DNA of 64,000 nt, from NCBI GenBank assembly GCA_934167695.1, contig CAKPLP010000003.1, positions 1 through 64,000 on the forward strand. The letters are read 5' to 3'. Source of the stretch: an uncultured Bacilli bacterium (lineage in GTDB: Bacteria > Bacillota_I > Bacilli_A > RF39 > UBA660). A program made the position numbers and the translations under genes. Below are positions 1 to 8,700 of the stretch, piece after piece. Each line of letters opens with the position of its first letter. Positions within the stretch are counted from its first letter, which is position 1. The notes beneath the pieces are model-generated. The model saw only the letters and a list, made by a program, of their open reading frames with translations, made no database searches and was not told the DNA's origin.

Positions 1-1
1 A

Positions 2-75
2 TGGAGCGGATGATGGGAATCGAACCCACGTAGTCAGCTTGGAAGGCTGAGGTTCTACCATTAAACTACATCCGC
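2..75 (-). tRNA. tRNA-Gly (anticodon TCC)
   Basis: Read on the minus strand, this folds as a complete cloverleaf. The 7-bp acceptor stem pairs GCGGATG with CATCCGC, followed by discriminator T and an encoded CCA. The T-loop carries GGTTCGATTCC. The anticodon loop CTTCCAA gives anticodon TCC, which reads glycine GGA/GGG codons. The 3' CCA is genome-encoded. The gene lies at the window edge, so further tRNA genes could sit to its left. Confidence 0.95.
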
Positions 76-144
76 ATCAAGTAGACATTTATTAGTATAA
101 CAGAAAAATAATAAATGTCAACTGTTTTTTAGAAAATATTTAAA

Positions 145-735
145 TTATTTATGAAATTCTTTTGGAATATCTTTTTCTTTTGTTTCTTTTATTTCATTTA
201 CTCCTTTGAAATTTGGTATTAATGTAGTATTAGGAATTAAATTGTTTTCATTTAAACGGTTGATAGTTGCAGCATCTGTATTATATAAGAATGCTAAAAT
301 GTAATCTGGAACACTTTCATCTTTTTCTATTTGTTCTGTAGCATATAATATTTCATCATTTGTTATTGTATAAGTGAAGTTTACTTTTGTACCAACGTTT
401 AATATTTCTTCTGTGTTAATTGGATTTCCTTCTTCATCTTTTATACTATTTATTTTTATATTATATTTATTTGCAATATCAGTTAAAGTATCACCGTTTT
501 TAATTTCATAATAGACTTTAATTGGTACTATTGCATGATAAGTTTCATTATCATCATTTTCAATATTATTTTCAGTTGATGATTCTATTGCTGTTTCATT
601 TCTATTACTTATTGTATTTATATTTGTACCTATGCAGATACTACCTAGTATTATTCCTAACATACTATATGTTGATAAAGTGATTTTTTTATTTTTTAAT
701 TTTTTAATATTGTTATTAATGTTATTAATTTGCAT
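145..735 (-). CDS. membrane-anchored LysM-domain protein
   Basis: This encodes about 196 residues. A short basic N-terminus is followed by one hydrophobic segment (about residues 22-38), an Asn/Glu-rich linker and a LysM-like domain (VYYEIKNGDTLTDIANKYNI), then a second, weaker LysM-like stretch near the C-terminus (DESVPDYILAFLYNTD). LysM domains bind peptidoglycan or related glycans, so a wall-binding protein anchored in the membrane is likely. I prefer the start at 735, because AAAGGAG lies just upstream of it; a longer frame starting at 759 would include the ribosome binding site. It is monocistronic and divergent from typA. The specific function is unknown. Confidence 0.75.
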   Translation of the reverse strand: MQINNINNNIKKLKNKKITLSTYSMLGIILGSICIGTNINTISNRNETAIESSTENNIENDDNETYHAIVPIKVYYEIKNGDTLTDIANKYNIKINSIKDEEGNPINTEEILNVGTKVNFTYTITNDEILYATEQIEKDESVPDYILAFLYNTDAATINRLNENNLIPNTTLIPNFKGVNEIKETKEKDIPKEFHK

Positions 736-827
736 ATTTTTTATTTCTCCTTTGCACATAAAGTTTCTAAATTATACCATAAAAATGATAAAATGTCAAT
801 TTTTTAGTAGCTTTTTTGTATGTTATA

Positions 828-836
828 TGCTATAAT
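828..836 (+). promoter_or_regulatory. extended -10 promoter candidate for typA
   Basis: TGC-TATAAT is a consensus extended -10 element, 28 bases upstream of the typA start codon. I see no good -35 hexamer 17 bases upstream, which fits an extended -10 promoter. Confidence 0.5.
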
Positions 837-863
837 TTAAGAGTTTATATGAGAGGTGTATAT

Positions 864-2675
864 ATGAAAAAAAGAAATATTGCGATTATTGCCCATGTCG
901 ATCATGGAAAAACAACTTTGGTAGATGAAATTTTGAAGACATCTGGTATGTTTAGAGATAATGAAGATGTAAGCCAAGTTTCTATGGACTCTAATCAGTT
1001 AGAAAAGGAACGTGGAATAACTATTTTAGCTAAAACTACTGCACTTAATTATAATGATTATAGAATCAATATTTTAGATACTCCCGGACATGCTGATTTT
1101 GGTGGAGAAGTAGAACGTATTATGAATATGGTTGATGGTGTTGTGTTAGTTGTTGACGCTTATGAAGGACCAATGCCACAAACTAGATTTGTTTTGAAAA
1201 AGGCTTTCGAAGCTAAAGTAAAACCTATTGTTGTAATTAATAAAGTTGATAAACCTAGTGCTAGATGTGGAAAAGTTCTTGATGAAGTTTTAGATTTATT
1301 TATTGAACTAGGTGCTAATGATGAACAATTAGATTTTAAAGTTGTATATGCTTCAGCCTTAAATGGAACTTGTTCTTTAAGTGATGATTTATCTACTCAA
1401 ACTCCCGGTTTTGAAGAATTATTAGATTTAATTATATCTGAAATACCAGCTCCAAAGGGAAACTCTGAAGAGGCCTTACAATTTCAACCAGCACTTTTAG
1501 ATTATAATGAATTTGTTGGTAGAATTGGTATTGGACGTATTCACAATGGTAAATTGAAAGTTGGTCAAATGGTAAGTTGTTGTAGATTAGATGGATCTAT
1601 AAAACAGTTTAGAGTTCAAAAGTTATTTGGTTATTATGGTTATAATAGAATAGAAATAGAAGAAGCTGAAGCAGGTGATATTGTTGCTGTTGCTGGACTT
1701 GGTGATATTTCTGTTGGTGAAACTTTATGCGAAGTTGGTAAGGAAAATGCTTTACCTAAATTACATATTGATGAGCCGACTTTACAAATGACTTTTGGTA
1801 CTAATACATCACCATTTGTTGGTAGGGACGGAAAAATCGTTACTGCTAGAAAAATTGAAGAACGTCTTAATAAAGAAACCCAAAGAGATGTTAGTTTGAA
1901 AGTAGAACCTTATACTAATGAATCTTTCCTTGTTTCTGGTAGAGGTGAACTTCATTTAGGTATTTTAATTGAAAATATGAGACGTGAAGGTTTTGAGTTA
2001 GAAGTTTCTAAACCTCAAGTAATTATTAAAGAAGAAAATGGTGTGAAAATGGAACCATATGAAGAGTTACAAATTGATGTTCCAGAGGATGTAGTAGGTA
2101 GTGTTATTGAACAATTAGGTCTTCGTGGTGCTATAATGGAAAATATGACTAATGTTGAAAATCAAGTACGTTTAATATATACTATTCCTTCACGTGGATT
2201 AATAGGATTTTCTACTGTTTTTATGACTCTTACTAAAGGTTATGGAATAATGAGCCATACTTTTAAAGAATATCGTCCGATGGCTAGCGTTGATGTTGGT
2301 GAAAGAAAACTTGGTGTTTTGGTTTCTATTGAAAGTGGTGCTGCTACTGGTTATTCTATTGGAAATTTAGAGGATAGAGGTATTATGTTTATTGAACCTT
2401 CTACCGAAGTATATGAAGGTATGATAATTGGTGAATGTAATAGAGAAAATGATTTGGCAGTTAATGTTGTTAAAGGAAAAAATTTAAGTAATGTTCGTGC
2501 TTCTGGTAGTGATCACACTGTTGTTTTGAAAAGACCACGTCCAATTACTCTTGAATATGCTCTTGATTATATTAACTCTGATGAGCTTGTAGAAGTAACA
2601 CCAAACTTTATTCGTCTTCGTAAAAGAATTCTTAATACTGATGAAAGAAAGAAATTTGATTCAAGAAAAAAATAA
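864..2675 (+). CDS. typA: translational GTPase TypA/BipA
   Basis: This is a 603-residue ribosome-associated translational GTPase of the EF-G-like class, involved in 50S assembly and stress or cold adaptation. The G motifs are clear: AHVDHGKT (residues 10-17), DTPGH (72-76) and NKVD (126-129), with the ERGIT switch I segment near residue 49. Domain II, the EF-G-like domains III/V and a TypA-specific C-terminal part follow. Length is normal for the family (about 605-615). The start at 864 follows GAGAGGTG; an upstream in-frame ATG at 816 lacks a ribosome binding site and would overlap the promoter. It stands alone and is followed by a hairpin terminator. Confidence 0.97.
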   Translation: MKKRNIAIIAHVDHGKTTLVDEILKTSGMFRDNEDVSQVSMDSNQLEKERGITILAKTTALNYNDYRINILDTPGHADFGGEVERIMNMVDGVVLVVDAYEGPMPQTRFVLKKAFEAKVKPIVVINKVDKPSARCGKVLDEVLDLFIELGANDEQLDFKVVYASALNGTCSLSDDLSTQTPGFEELLDLIISEIPAPKGNSEEALQFQPALLDYNEFVGRIGIGRIHNGKLKVGQMVSCCRLDGSIKQFRVQKLFGYYGYNRIEIEEAEAGDIVAVAGLGDISVGETLCEVGKENALPKLHIDEPTLQMTFGTNTSPFVGRDGKIVTARKIEERLNKETQRDVSLKVEPYTNESFLVSGRGELHLGILIENMRREGFELEVSKPQVIIKEENGVKMEPYEELQIDVPEDVVGSVIEQLGLRGAIMENMTNVENQVRLIYTIPSRGLIGFSTVFMTLTKGYGIMSHTFKEYRPMASVDVGERKLGVLVSIESGAATGYSIGNLEDRGIMFIEPSTEVYEGMIIGECNRENDLAVNVVKGKNLSNVRASGSDHTVVLKRPRPITLEYALDYINSDELVEVTPNFIRLRKRILNTDERKKFDSRKK

Positions 2676-2679
2676 AAAA

Positions 2680-2705
2680 AATAACTATTTTAGTTGTTTT
2701 TTTTT
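2680..2705 (+). terminator. rho-independent terminator of typA
   Basis: AATAACT and AGTTGTT form a 7-bp stem with one G-U pair around ATTTT, followed by a run of T. Confidence 0.75.
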
Positions 2706-2748
2706 GTTTAATTAATTATAATGTATATAAAGATAAGGTGATTTGTTA

Positions 2749-3372
2749 ATGTCTAAGAAAAAACAAACTCAAGAAGAATTAATTAAAACACATGTTTTGA
2801 ATCTAAATGAAATTAGAGAAGCAGAACAAAAGGAAAATAATTTAAAGTTCAAAAAAATGCCTATATTCTTTGCGTTGTCTGGTGTTTTATTATTAATGAT
2901 GGGTATTTTGTATCCAAATTTAACAGAATACTTTGTTAAAAAAGATAAAATTGTAATGGCTACTAAAGTTGAAAAAAATACACTTACTTGTATTTCAGAA
3001 AATAAAAGTATAGAAAACAACTTAAAAATATCTAATAAAACTATTTATACATTTAATAATTATAAATTAGCTTCATCTGATAGTAGTACTTCTTTTTCTA
3101 TACTTAGTGGAAATGATTTCTCTTTACTATATTCATTAAGAGATCGCTACAATTCATTATATAATAATAAAGATAATAACATTGTTTATACTATTCATGT
3201 AAGTGATAATATTTTATATTTCAATAGTATAATTAATAATTATAATAATTTCAATGCTTCTAATTACAATTCTGAAATAAATACTGTAAATAATACTTCA
3301 ATTTATCATGGTGGAGAAAGTATTGATTATGTAAAAAATAATGAGGAAAAGCTTGGTAATTTGTGTAATTAA
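2749..3372 (+). CDS. single-pass membrane protein of unknown function
   Basis: This encodes about 207 residues. A charged, K/E-rich cytoplasmic N-terminus (residues 1-36) precedes one transmembrane segment (about 38-58, PIFFALSGVLLLMMGILYP). An Asn/Ser-rich exported domain follows, with one Cys after the membrane segment (TLTCISENKS) and a Cys at the extreme end (LCN). The start at 2749 follows AAGGTG with 8-base spacing; an in-frame TTG at 2743 is too close to it. The layout (short anchor, 'xLxC' strand start, C-terminal Cys) resembles the proteins at 11129 and 31315, but the similarity is weak. I do not recognise the family. Confidence 0.75.
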   Translation: MSKKKQTQEELIKTHVLNLNEIREAEQKENNLKFKKMPIFFALSGVLLLMMGILYPNLTEYFVKKDKIVMATKVEKNTLTCISENKSIENNLKISNKTIYTFNNYKLASSDSSTSFSILSGNDFSLLYSLRDRYNSLYNNKDNNIVYTIHVSDNILYFNSIINNYNNFNASNYNSEINTVNNTSIYHGGESIDYVKNNEEKLGNLCN

Positions 3373-3388
3373 TAAATTTATAAAATAA

Positions 3389-3416
3389 AAAAAGTCGTAT
3401 TATTATGCGGCTTTTT
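3389..3416. terminator. bidirectional terminator between converging genes
   Basis: AAAAAGTCG and CGGCTTTTT form a stem flanked by A and T runs, so it can act in both directions. It overlaps the last codons of rpmB on the minus strand. Confidence 0.75.
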
Positions 3417-3582
3417 CTTCTTTTCTTAAAGTTCTTTTTTCTCTTGCTGTTATTCTAACTTTTGTACCATCTTCTAATGTATGTACTTGTAAGTTTAATT
3501 TTCTAGCTCTTTTATGAGTATTTAAAGCATGAGAACGATCGTTTCCTTTTAAAGGCTTTTTATTTGTAATTTTTACTGCCAT
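3403..3582 (-). CDS. rpmB: 50S ribosomal protein L28
   Basis: This is a 59-residue L28. It has the family signature KPLKGNDRSHALNTHKR, then a basic middle and the KVRITAREKRTLRK C-terminal part. The N-terminus reads MAVKITNKKPL and lacks the cysteines of zinc-binding L28, so this is the Cys-free form. The start at 3582 follows AAGGAGG; the longer frame from 3612 would begin inside that region. It is transcribed alone and ends inside a shared terminator. Confidence 0.95.
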   Translation of the reverse strand: MAVKITNKKPLKGNDRSHALNTHKRARKLNLQVHTLEDGTKVRITAREKRTLRKEEKAA

Positions 3583-3696
3583 GTTTTTTCCTCCTTCGCA
3601 TTTGATTAACATCTCTTGATAACTTTAACATAAAAAGTGTTATAAGTCAAATAAAATCTTTATAAATCAAAGATTTTACTTAATTTTGTTAATATT

Positions 3697-5280
3697 TTAT
3701 TGTTCTATTTTATTATTTAATTTTTTTACTTTTTCATTATTTTTTTCTAAATTCTTTTCTTGAACTTGTTTTAACTTACTTAATTCATATTCTTTTTCTA
3801 ACAAATTATCTTGAATTGTTTTTAAATTTAATAATAAATTTTTACATTCTGGAAATGTGTCAAAGTAGTCTTTATATTGGTTTGTAAAATCATCTATTAT
3901 ATTTTCTATTTTTTCGTAAGTTGTCTTTAAAGTTAATTCTGTTTTATTAATTGAGTTTATACTATTTTCTATATCATTACTATAGTCTGTTATTTTTATC
4001 ACTTTATATTTTTTTGTTTTAAGTTTGGGGGTTATAAAATGTTTCATAAAGTACATGTACATTATTGTTGTATTTATAAGCGATTTAGTTCCCTTTAATT
4101 TTGGTATGGCCATTTCGATTGCTAATAGTTTTAGTAGTTTTTTACTTTGTTTGTTCATATTGCTGACTTCTATTTCAACTTTTTCATAAACATTTTTTGA
4201 ATTTTTAATTTTCTCTTCCATTTCTTTTATTAATATAAGTTGCTCTAATTGAAAATCTTTGATTTTCTTTTCTAATTCATTATAAAAAATGTATTCTTCT
4301 TTTAACTTTTTAATATTTTCCTCATCATTTTTTTGCTGTTCATTTTTTAATTTTAATTTTTCCTCAAAATGATTTTTTTCATTATTTAAATTTTCAATTT
4401 CTTCTGATAGAGTTTGGTAAATATCAGAATTGTTTATTTCCTTTGTTATATTTGAATTATCTTTATCTGCAATTTCATTTATATATTGTTTTATTATTAG
4501 TTTTAAATAATTATTATCATAGTTGTTAATGTTTTCGAGTGTTAATTTATCTTTTAATTCTTCTAATTTTTTAATTATTGTATTTGCTTTATTTATTGAT
4601 GTATCTATTTGTTCTTTATCATGAATATTTTCATCTTCATTATCTAATTTATTATAATCAAAATATATTTTTCTTAATTCAAACTTTACATCTTTTAATT
4701 TGTTTTCATATTCTGTAATTACTTTTTTTTGTTCTATTATAGTTTGAATGTTTTTAAATTCATTATTTTTATCATTTTGTTTTTTTTCTTTTAAATTAGT
4801 GTTATTTATAGACTCATTTTTATTGCTATCTTTAATTTTTTTATTATTATTTTTCTTTTTTATAACTTTATCTTTTATATTATTATTTTTTGTTTGTGGA
4901 GATTCTTCTTTTATTTCAACTTTAATATTTTCTTTTACTGTTTTTTCTTTAACTTTAATAATTATCTTTTTATTATCTAAATTTTCTTTATCTTTTTTAA
5001 CATCTTTTATATCAATATTATTGTCTTTTTCTTTTTTATTTGTTGTTTCTGTTGTGATTTCTTGTTTTGGTGAATTTTTAGTGCTTTTTTGTTTTTTCTC
5101 CGTGATAATTTTAATTGCATTCCCAATTATACTTAGTGGGAATACTTTAAAAAATAGTTTTATATCGTTTCTTTGAATTTGTTTATCTATTGCTTCTTTT
5201 TCTTTTCTTTTTTTTCTTTTTAGTAGAAGAAATATTTTTCTATCTCTTTTTCCTCCTTTTACTCCAAAGTTTTCATTCAT
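3697..5280 (-). CDS. large Lys/Asn/Glu-rich coiled-coil protein
   Basis: This is a 527-residue, very hydrophilic protein. The N-terminus is highly basic (DRKIFLLLKRKKRKEKE). A low-complexity K/N/E/T stretch covers about residues 75-175, and long heptad-type helices cover about 180-380 and 430-527. The only hydrophobic patches are short (near residues 45-60 and 400-425), so membrane insertion is doubtful. The start at 5280 follows GGTGAT. No enzymatic motif is visible. A structural or cytoskeletal-like scaffold is possible, but I do not recognise it. It is monocistronic and divergent from the methyltransferase gene. Confidence 0.7.
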   Translation of the reverse strand: MNENFGVKGGKRDRKIFLLLKRKKRKEKEAIDKQIQRNDIKLFFKVFPLSIIGNAIKIITEKKQKSTKNSPKQEITTETTNKKEKDNNIDIKDVKKDKENLDNKKIIIKVKEKTVKENIKVEIKEESPQTKNNNIKDKVIKKKNNNKKIKDSNKNESINNTNLKEKKQNDKNNEFKNIQTIIEQKKVITEYENKLKDVKFELRKIYFDYNKLDNEDENIHDKEQIDTSINKANTIIKKLEELKDKLTLENINNYDNNYLKLIIKQYINEIADKDNSNITKEINNSDIYQTLSEEIENLNNEKNHFEEKLKLKNEQQKNDEENIKKLKEEYIFYNELEKKIKDFQLEQLILIKEMEEKIKNSKNVYEKVEIEVSNMNKQSKKLLKLLAIEMAIPKLKGTKSLINTTIMYMYFMKHFITPKLKTKKYKVIKITDYSNDIENSINSINKTELTLKTTYEKIENIIDDFTNQYKDYFDTFPECKNLLLNLKTIQDNLLEKEYELSKLKQVQEKNLEKNNEKVKKLNNKIEQ

Positions 5281-5375
5281 ATTAATCACCAATAGTATTT
5301 TATCATAATTTTGTTTTTTTGTTATGTGGATGTACTTTTTTTTTTAAATACGTTATAATGTTTCTGGGTGATTTT

Positions 5376-6248
5376 ATGCTTTTAGTTAATGATTTTTTAG
5401 ATTATGAAATAATAGATGCTTCTTGTGGAATGAAATATGAAAGATGGGGAAAATATTATTTACTTAGACCGGATCCTCAGGTTATTTGGAATAATGGAAA
5501 TTTGGAAGAGAAGTATAGTGGAAAGATAGATGCAGTTTATCATAGAAGTAATAAAGGTGGAGGATATTGGGAAAATCTTAAAAAGATTCCTAGTAGTTGG
5601 ACTGTTAATTATAAAGATATGACTTTTAATATTAAACAAATGGGTTTTAAACATACAGGACTTTTTCCAGAGCAGGCAAGTAATTGGAATTTTATGATTG
5701 ATAAAATTAAAAATAGTAATAGGCCTATTAAAGTATTAAATTTATTTGCTTACACTGGTGGTGCAAGTGTTGCTTGTCTTAGTGCGGGTGCAAGTGTTGT
5801 TCATGTTGACTCTTCTAGAGGAATGGTTGATTGGTGTAAAGAAAATGTCAAAAGTAGTGGTTTGGCTGATAAGTCTATTAGATATTTAGTTGATGATGTT
5901 GTAAAATTTGTAAAGAGAGAAATTAGAAGAGGAAATAAATACGATGCTATTATTATGGATCCTCCAAGTTATGGAAGAGGAGCTAATGGAGAAGTCTGGG
6001 ATATCGAAAAAAATTTGGATGAACTTATTAAACTATGTGTAGAAATACTTTCTGATGAACCATTATTTTTTCAAATAAATTCTTATACTACTGGTCTTTC
6101 TGCGACAGTATTAGATAATTTACTTAATTTAACTGTTAATAAAAAGTATTCTGGACACATTAGTTGTGGTGAAATAGGTATTCCTATTACTTCAAATAAT
6201 TTAATATTACCATGTGGTATTTATGGAAGATGGGAAAGTAATGAATAA
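5376..6248 (+). CDS. class I SAM-dependent rRNA methyltransferase, RlmI-like
   Basis: This encodes 290 residues. The Rossmann methyltransferase core shows the SAM-binding motif LNLFAYTGGASVA (about residues 123-135), an acidic ligand position in VVHVDSSRGM, and the catalytic-type motif MDPPSYGRG (about 195-203). The DPPSY motif and fold class place it with the RlmI/RlmK-type 23S rRNA cytosine methyltransferases; the target base cannot be told from sequence. The start at 5376 follows GGGTGATTTT; a candidate -10 (TATAAT) lies at 5354. It overlaps the next gene, also an RNA-modification enzyme, by 8 bases, suggesting a two-gene operon. Confidence 0.85.
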   Translation: MLLVNDFLDYEIIDASCGMKYERWGKYYLLRPDPQVIWNNGNLEEKYSGKIDAVYHRSNKGGGYWENLKKIPSSWTVNYKDMTFNIKQMGFKHTGLFPEQASNWNFMIDKIKNSNRPIKVLNLFAYTGGASVACLSAGASVVHVDSSRGMVDWCKENVKSSGLADKSIRYLVDDVVKFVKREIRRGNKYDAIIMDPPSYGRGANGEVWDIEKNLDELIKLCVEILSDEPLFFQINSYTTGLSATVLDNLLNLTVNKKYSGHISCGEIGIPITSNNLILPCGIYGRWESNE

Positions 6249-6903
6249 TTTAAATGTCTTATATGAAGATAATCATATTATTGTTGTGTTTAAAGAGGCT
6301 AATGTCTTGAGCCAAAGTGATTGTACTAATGATCTTGATTTGATGACTATGGTTAAAAATTATATTAAAGAAAAGTATCATAAACCGGGGAATGTTTATG
6401 TTGGACTTGTTCATAGATTGGATAGACCTGTTTCTGGAATTATGGTTTTTGCTAAAACTAGTAAGGCTGCAGGAAGACTTTCTGCTGAAATTCAAAAGAA
6501 ACAAATAAAAAAGACTTATGTTGCTGTTATATCTTCTATTATTGATTGTGATAGTGATACTTTTATTGATTATTTAACAAAGGATGAAAAGGGCAATAGT
6601 AGAGTAACAAAAAAAGAATGTGGAAAATTATCTGAACTTAGTTATAATGTTTTAGCTCGAAATTATGAAAAGAATGAAACTTTAGTAAGTATTAATTTAA
6701 AAACTGGTAGACATCATCAAATAAGAGTTCAATTTGCTAGTAGAGGTTATGCTTTGTGTGGTGATCAGCGATATGGTAAGCAAGATAAAACTCAAATAGC
6801 TTTATGTGCATATAAGCTTGAATTTGTTCATCCTGTTACTAAGAAAATTATGAAATTTTCTGTTGATATTCCAAAGGGTAAATATTGGGATGATTTTAAA
6901 TAG
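6241..6903 (+). CDS. RluA-family pseudouridine synthase
   Basis: This is a 220-residue RNA pseudouridine synthase. The catalytic motif GLVHRLDRPVSGIMVFAKT (about residues 58-76) contains the essential Asp of HRLDRP; the C-terminal motif LKTGRHHQIRVQFA is also typical of the RluA family. There is no S4 domain and the protein is short, which suits an RluA-type stand-alone enzyme acting on rRNA or tRNA. The start at 6241 overlaps the upstream methyltransferase by ATGAATAA, suggesting translational coupling. Confidence 0.9.
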   Translation: MNNLNVLYEDNHIIVVFKEANVLSQSDCTNDLDLMTMVKNYIKEKYHKPGNVYVGLVHRLDRPVSGIMVFAKTSKAAGRLSAEIQKKQIKKTYVAVISSIIDCDSDTFIDYLTKDEKGNSRVTKKECGKLSELSYNVLARNYEKNETLVSINLKTGRHHQIRVQFASRGYALCGDQRYGKQDKTQIALCAYKLEFVHPVTKKIMKFSVDIPKGKYWDDFK

Positions 6904-6923
6904 TTTACGTTTTGATACATGTA

Positions 6924-6972
6924 AATAATTGTAAATGGGTTAAATATGTTTGCAATTATTTTTTTTTTTTGC
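6924..6972 (+). terminator. strong rho-independent terminator
   Basis: AATAATTGTAAA pairs with TTTGCAATTATT (12 bp, one G-U), followed by at least ten T residues. It ends the methyltransferase/pseudouridine synthase operon. Confidence 0.9.
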
Positions 6973-7012
6973 TATTATTGTAATAGAATAAAAATAAAGG
7001 GAGAATGATGTT

Positions 7013-8308
7013 ATGTTTTCATTAAGTTGGTTTGCTACGATACCTGGCATACTTATTACAGGAGGTATTTTATTATTATTAATAGCTTTAATTATATTTA
7101 TTGTTACCAGTAGAAAGGAGAAGAAGAGTGGTTCTACTGATGCTAGTAATTCTTCACCTAATGTTGTAGCATCAGCTGATGCGAATAATAATGGTGTACC
7201 AGTTAATTCTGCTGTTCAGCCTGTTGCTGCACCACAAATTCAACCTATTGAATCTGGTAGTATGCAACAACCTTTTGCAGTACCACCTATTGCAAATGCA
7301 GCACCTGTTAATGCTGCTCCAGTTGTGAGTCCTATAGAGAGTAGTGCACCTTCTGCTTATAGTGTTCCACAAGAACCTCCAGTAGTTATGCCTACTGTAG
7401 TTGATAATACTGTAAGTGTTGCACCGCTTGATTCTAGTGTTGCTAGTATGCCTCAAATATCTGATATATATAATAGTAGTCCTGTTGATACTGGTATTGA
7501 ACAACCTCCAGTTATTCAAGAGGTTCAACCTTCTAGTAGTAATGATATTCCTACTATTAATGTTATGCCTTCTAGTGAGGTAAATCCTGAACCTGTTGCT
7601 GCTACTGTTCCTGTTGAAAATAATATACCTGTTAATTTTAATGTTAATACAGCTACTGCACCATCTGTTGAACAAGTTGTTCCTGAAATGCAAGATGTTC
7701 CTACTATACAAGTAGCAGAGGAACCTTTAAATTCAATACCTGTTTCAACTTCTGTTGAACCTGAAATAACTCCAAGTTATGGTTCAACTCCAGTTGTTGA
7801 GTCTAATTCTAATTATAGTGAAGTTGTTCCAGAAGTTACAACTACACCTTTAACAAATAATGTTTCTATTTATGGTGGTGCTAATCCTGCTGTTAGTGTA
7901 GCTAATATAGAACCAGAACCTGTTGAAAATCATCAAATTTACGGTGGCGCTAATCCACTTGAAAATACTCAATCAGTATCTATTACTGATATTGCTAATG
8001 GTATTAATCAAACTAATACTCAAAATAGTCAAGTTAATGATGTAGTAGCACCTACAATAAATATTCCTACTGCACCAACTCAGAGTGTTGATGTGAATTC
8101 TAATTTTAATTATAATCAAGTTCCTAATAATATGAATATTCAACAACCACAAGTACAACCTGTTGAAAATGTTAGTTATTCTGCTCAACAACCGCAAGTT
8201 AATATACCACCAGTTTCACAAACTCCAGTTATGGGAATAAATAATAATTTTGCATATCAAACAGCACCTGCCCCTCAAGTTCAAATGCAAGGAAATAATA
8301 TGCAATAA
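7013..8308 (+). CDS. membrane-anchored Pro/Gln/Val/Asn-rich low-complexity protein
   Basis: This encodes 431 residues. One transmembrane helix lies at about residues 9-32, followed by SRKEKKSG, so by the positive-inside rule the long remainder is cytoplasmic. That remainder is disordered-looking, rich in P, Q, V, N, S and T, with no Cys. Recurrent short motifs are visible: IYGGANP twice (about residues 288 and 310) and PTIxV/I three times (about 179, 227, 346). The ribosome binding site is AAGGGAG. No catalytic domain is seen. The PTIxV-type motifs recur in the protein at 31315. A scaffold or phosphorylated adaptor is an inference only. Confidence 0.75.
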   Translation: MFSLSWFATIPGILITGGILLLLIALIIFIVTSRKEKKSGSTDASNSSPNVVASADANNNGVPVNSAVQPVAAPQIQPIESGSMQQPFAVPPIANAAPVNAAPVVSPIESSAPSAYSVPQEPPVVMPTVVDNTVSVAPLDSSVASMPQISDIYNSSPVDTGIEQPPVIQEVQPSSSNDIPTINVMPSSEVNPEPVAATVPVENNIPVNFNVNTATAPSVEQVVPEMQDVPTIQVAEEPLNSIPVSTSVEPEITPSYGSTPVVESNSNYSEVVPEVTTTPLTNNVSIYGGANPAVSVANIEPEPVENHQIYGGANPLENTQSVSITDIANGINQTNTQNSQVNDVVAPTINIPTAPTQSVDVNSNFNYNQVPNNMNIQQPQVQPVENVSYSAQQPQVNIPPVSQTPVMGINNNFAYQTAPAPQVQMQGNNMQ

Positions 8309-8339
8309 AAAAAGCTCTTAATAGAAGAGCTCTTTTTTT
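8306..8339. terminator. terminator between converging genes
   Basis: GCTCTT and AAGAGC form a hairpin around AATAG. It is flanked by an A run and a T run, so it can serve both the gene at 7013 and spoVS. Confidence 0.85.
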
Positions 8340-8353
8340 ATTTAAATGTAGAA

Positions 8354-8614
8354 TTAAATTGATTCTACTATTAATTTGATTGCAGTTTTTTCTACCCCTT
8401 CGATAGTGATATCTGTAAAGGCAGGTATACATACTAAATTTTTACCAGAAGGTGCCATGAATCCTCTAGCAATAGCTACTGCTTTTATTGCCTGATTAAG
8501 TGCTCCTGCTCCGACGGCTTGAATTTCTACATTTCCTTTTTCACGGAAAACATTTGCAAGGGCTCCTGCAACACTACTTGGATTAGATTTTGATGAAACT
8601 TTAAGTGTTTCCAT
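8354..8614 (-). CDS. spoVS: stage V sporulation protein S
   Basis: This is an 86-residue SpoVS, the usual length. The family's conserved stretches SNPSSVAGALANVFRE, AVGAGALNQAIKAVAIARG, PSGKNLVCIPAF and GVEKTAIKLIVES are all present. SpoVS is a small Alba-like nucleic-acid-binding protein that influences septation and coat assembly during sporulation in Bacillus. The start at 8614 (METLKVSSKS) has AAAGG at 9-base spacing; the in-frame ATG three codons upstream is too close. It is monocistronic and divergent from the serS leader. Confidence 0.96.
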   Translation of the reverse strand: METLKVSSKSNPSSVAGALANVFREKGNVEIQAVGAGALNQAIKAVAIARGFMAPSGKNLVCIPAFTDITIEGVEKTAIKLIVESI

Positions 8615-8700
8615 TATTATCATTCCTTTCTATATTTTTAATTTATGTTGCAAATGTTTAAAATAGACTTGTAAAAATTAAAAAAAAATTTTATAATTAA

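Noticed and set aside
4748..5176. Hydrophobic 142-residue frame opposite the coiled-coil gene
   Set aside because: It is a mirror of the Lys/Asn-rich repeat on the other strand (AAA/AAT read as TTT/ATT) and has no ribosome binding site.
7172..7711. Long open frame on the minus strand within the Pro/Gln-rich gene
   Set aside because: It is a shadow of a low-complexity coding region, rich in Asn/Arg/Ile/Ser by composition, with no ribosome binding site.
8644..8656. TGTTGCAAATG near spoVS, matching part of the nrdD palindrome
   Set aside because: Only one half plus the spacer matches and the second arm is missing (GTTT), so a regulator site is not supported.
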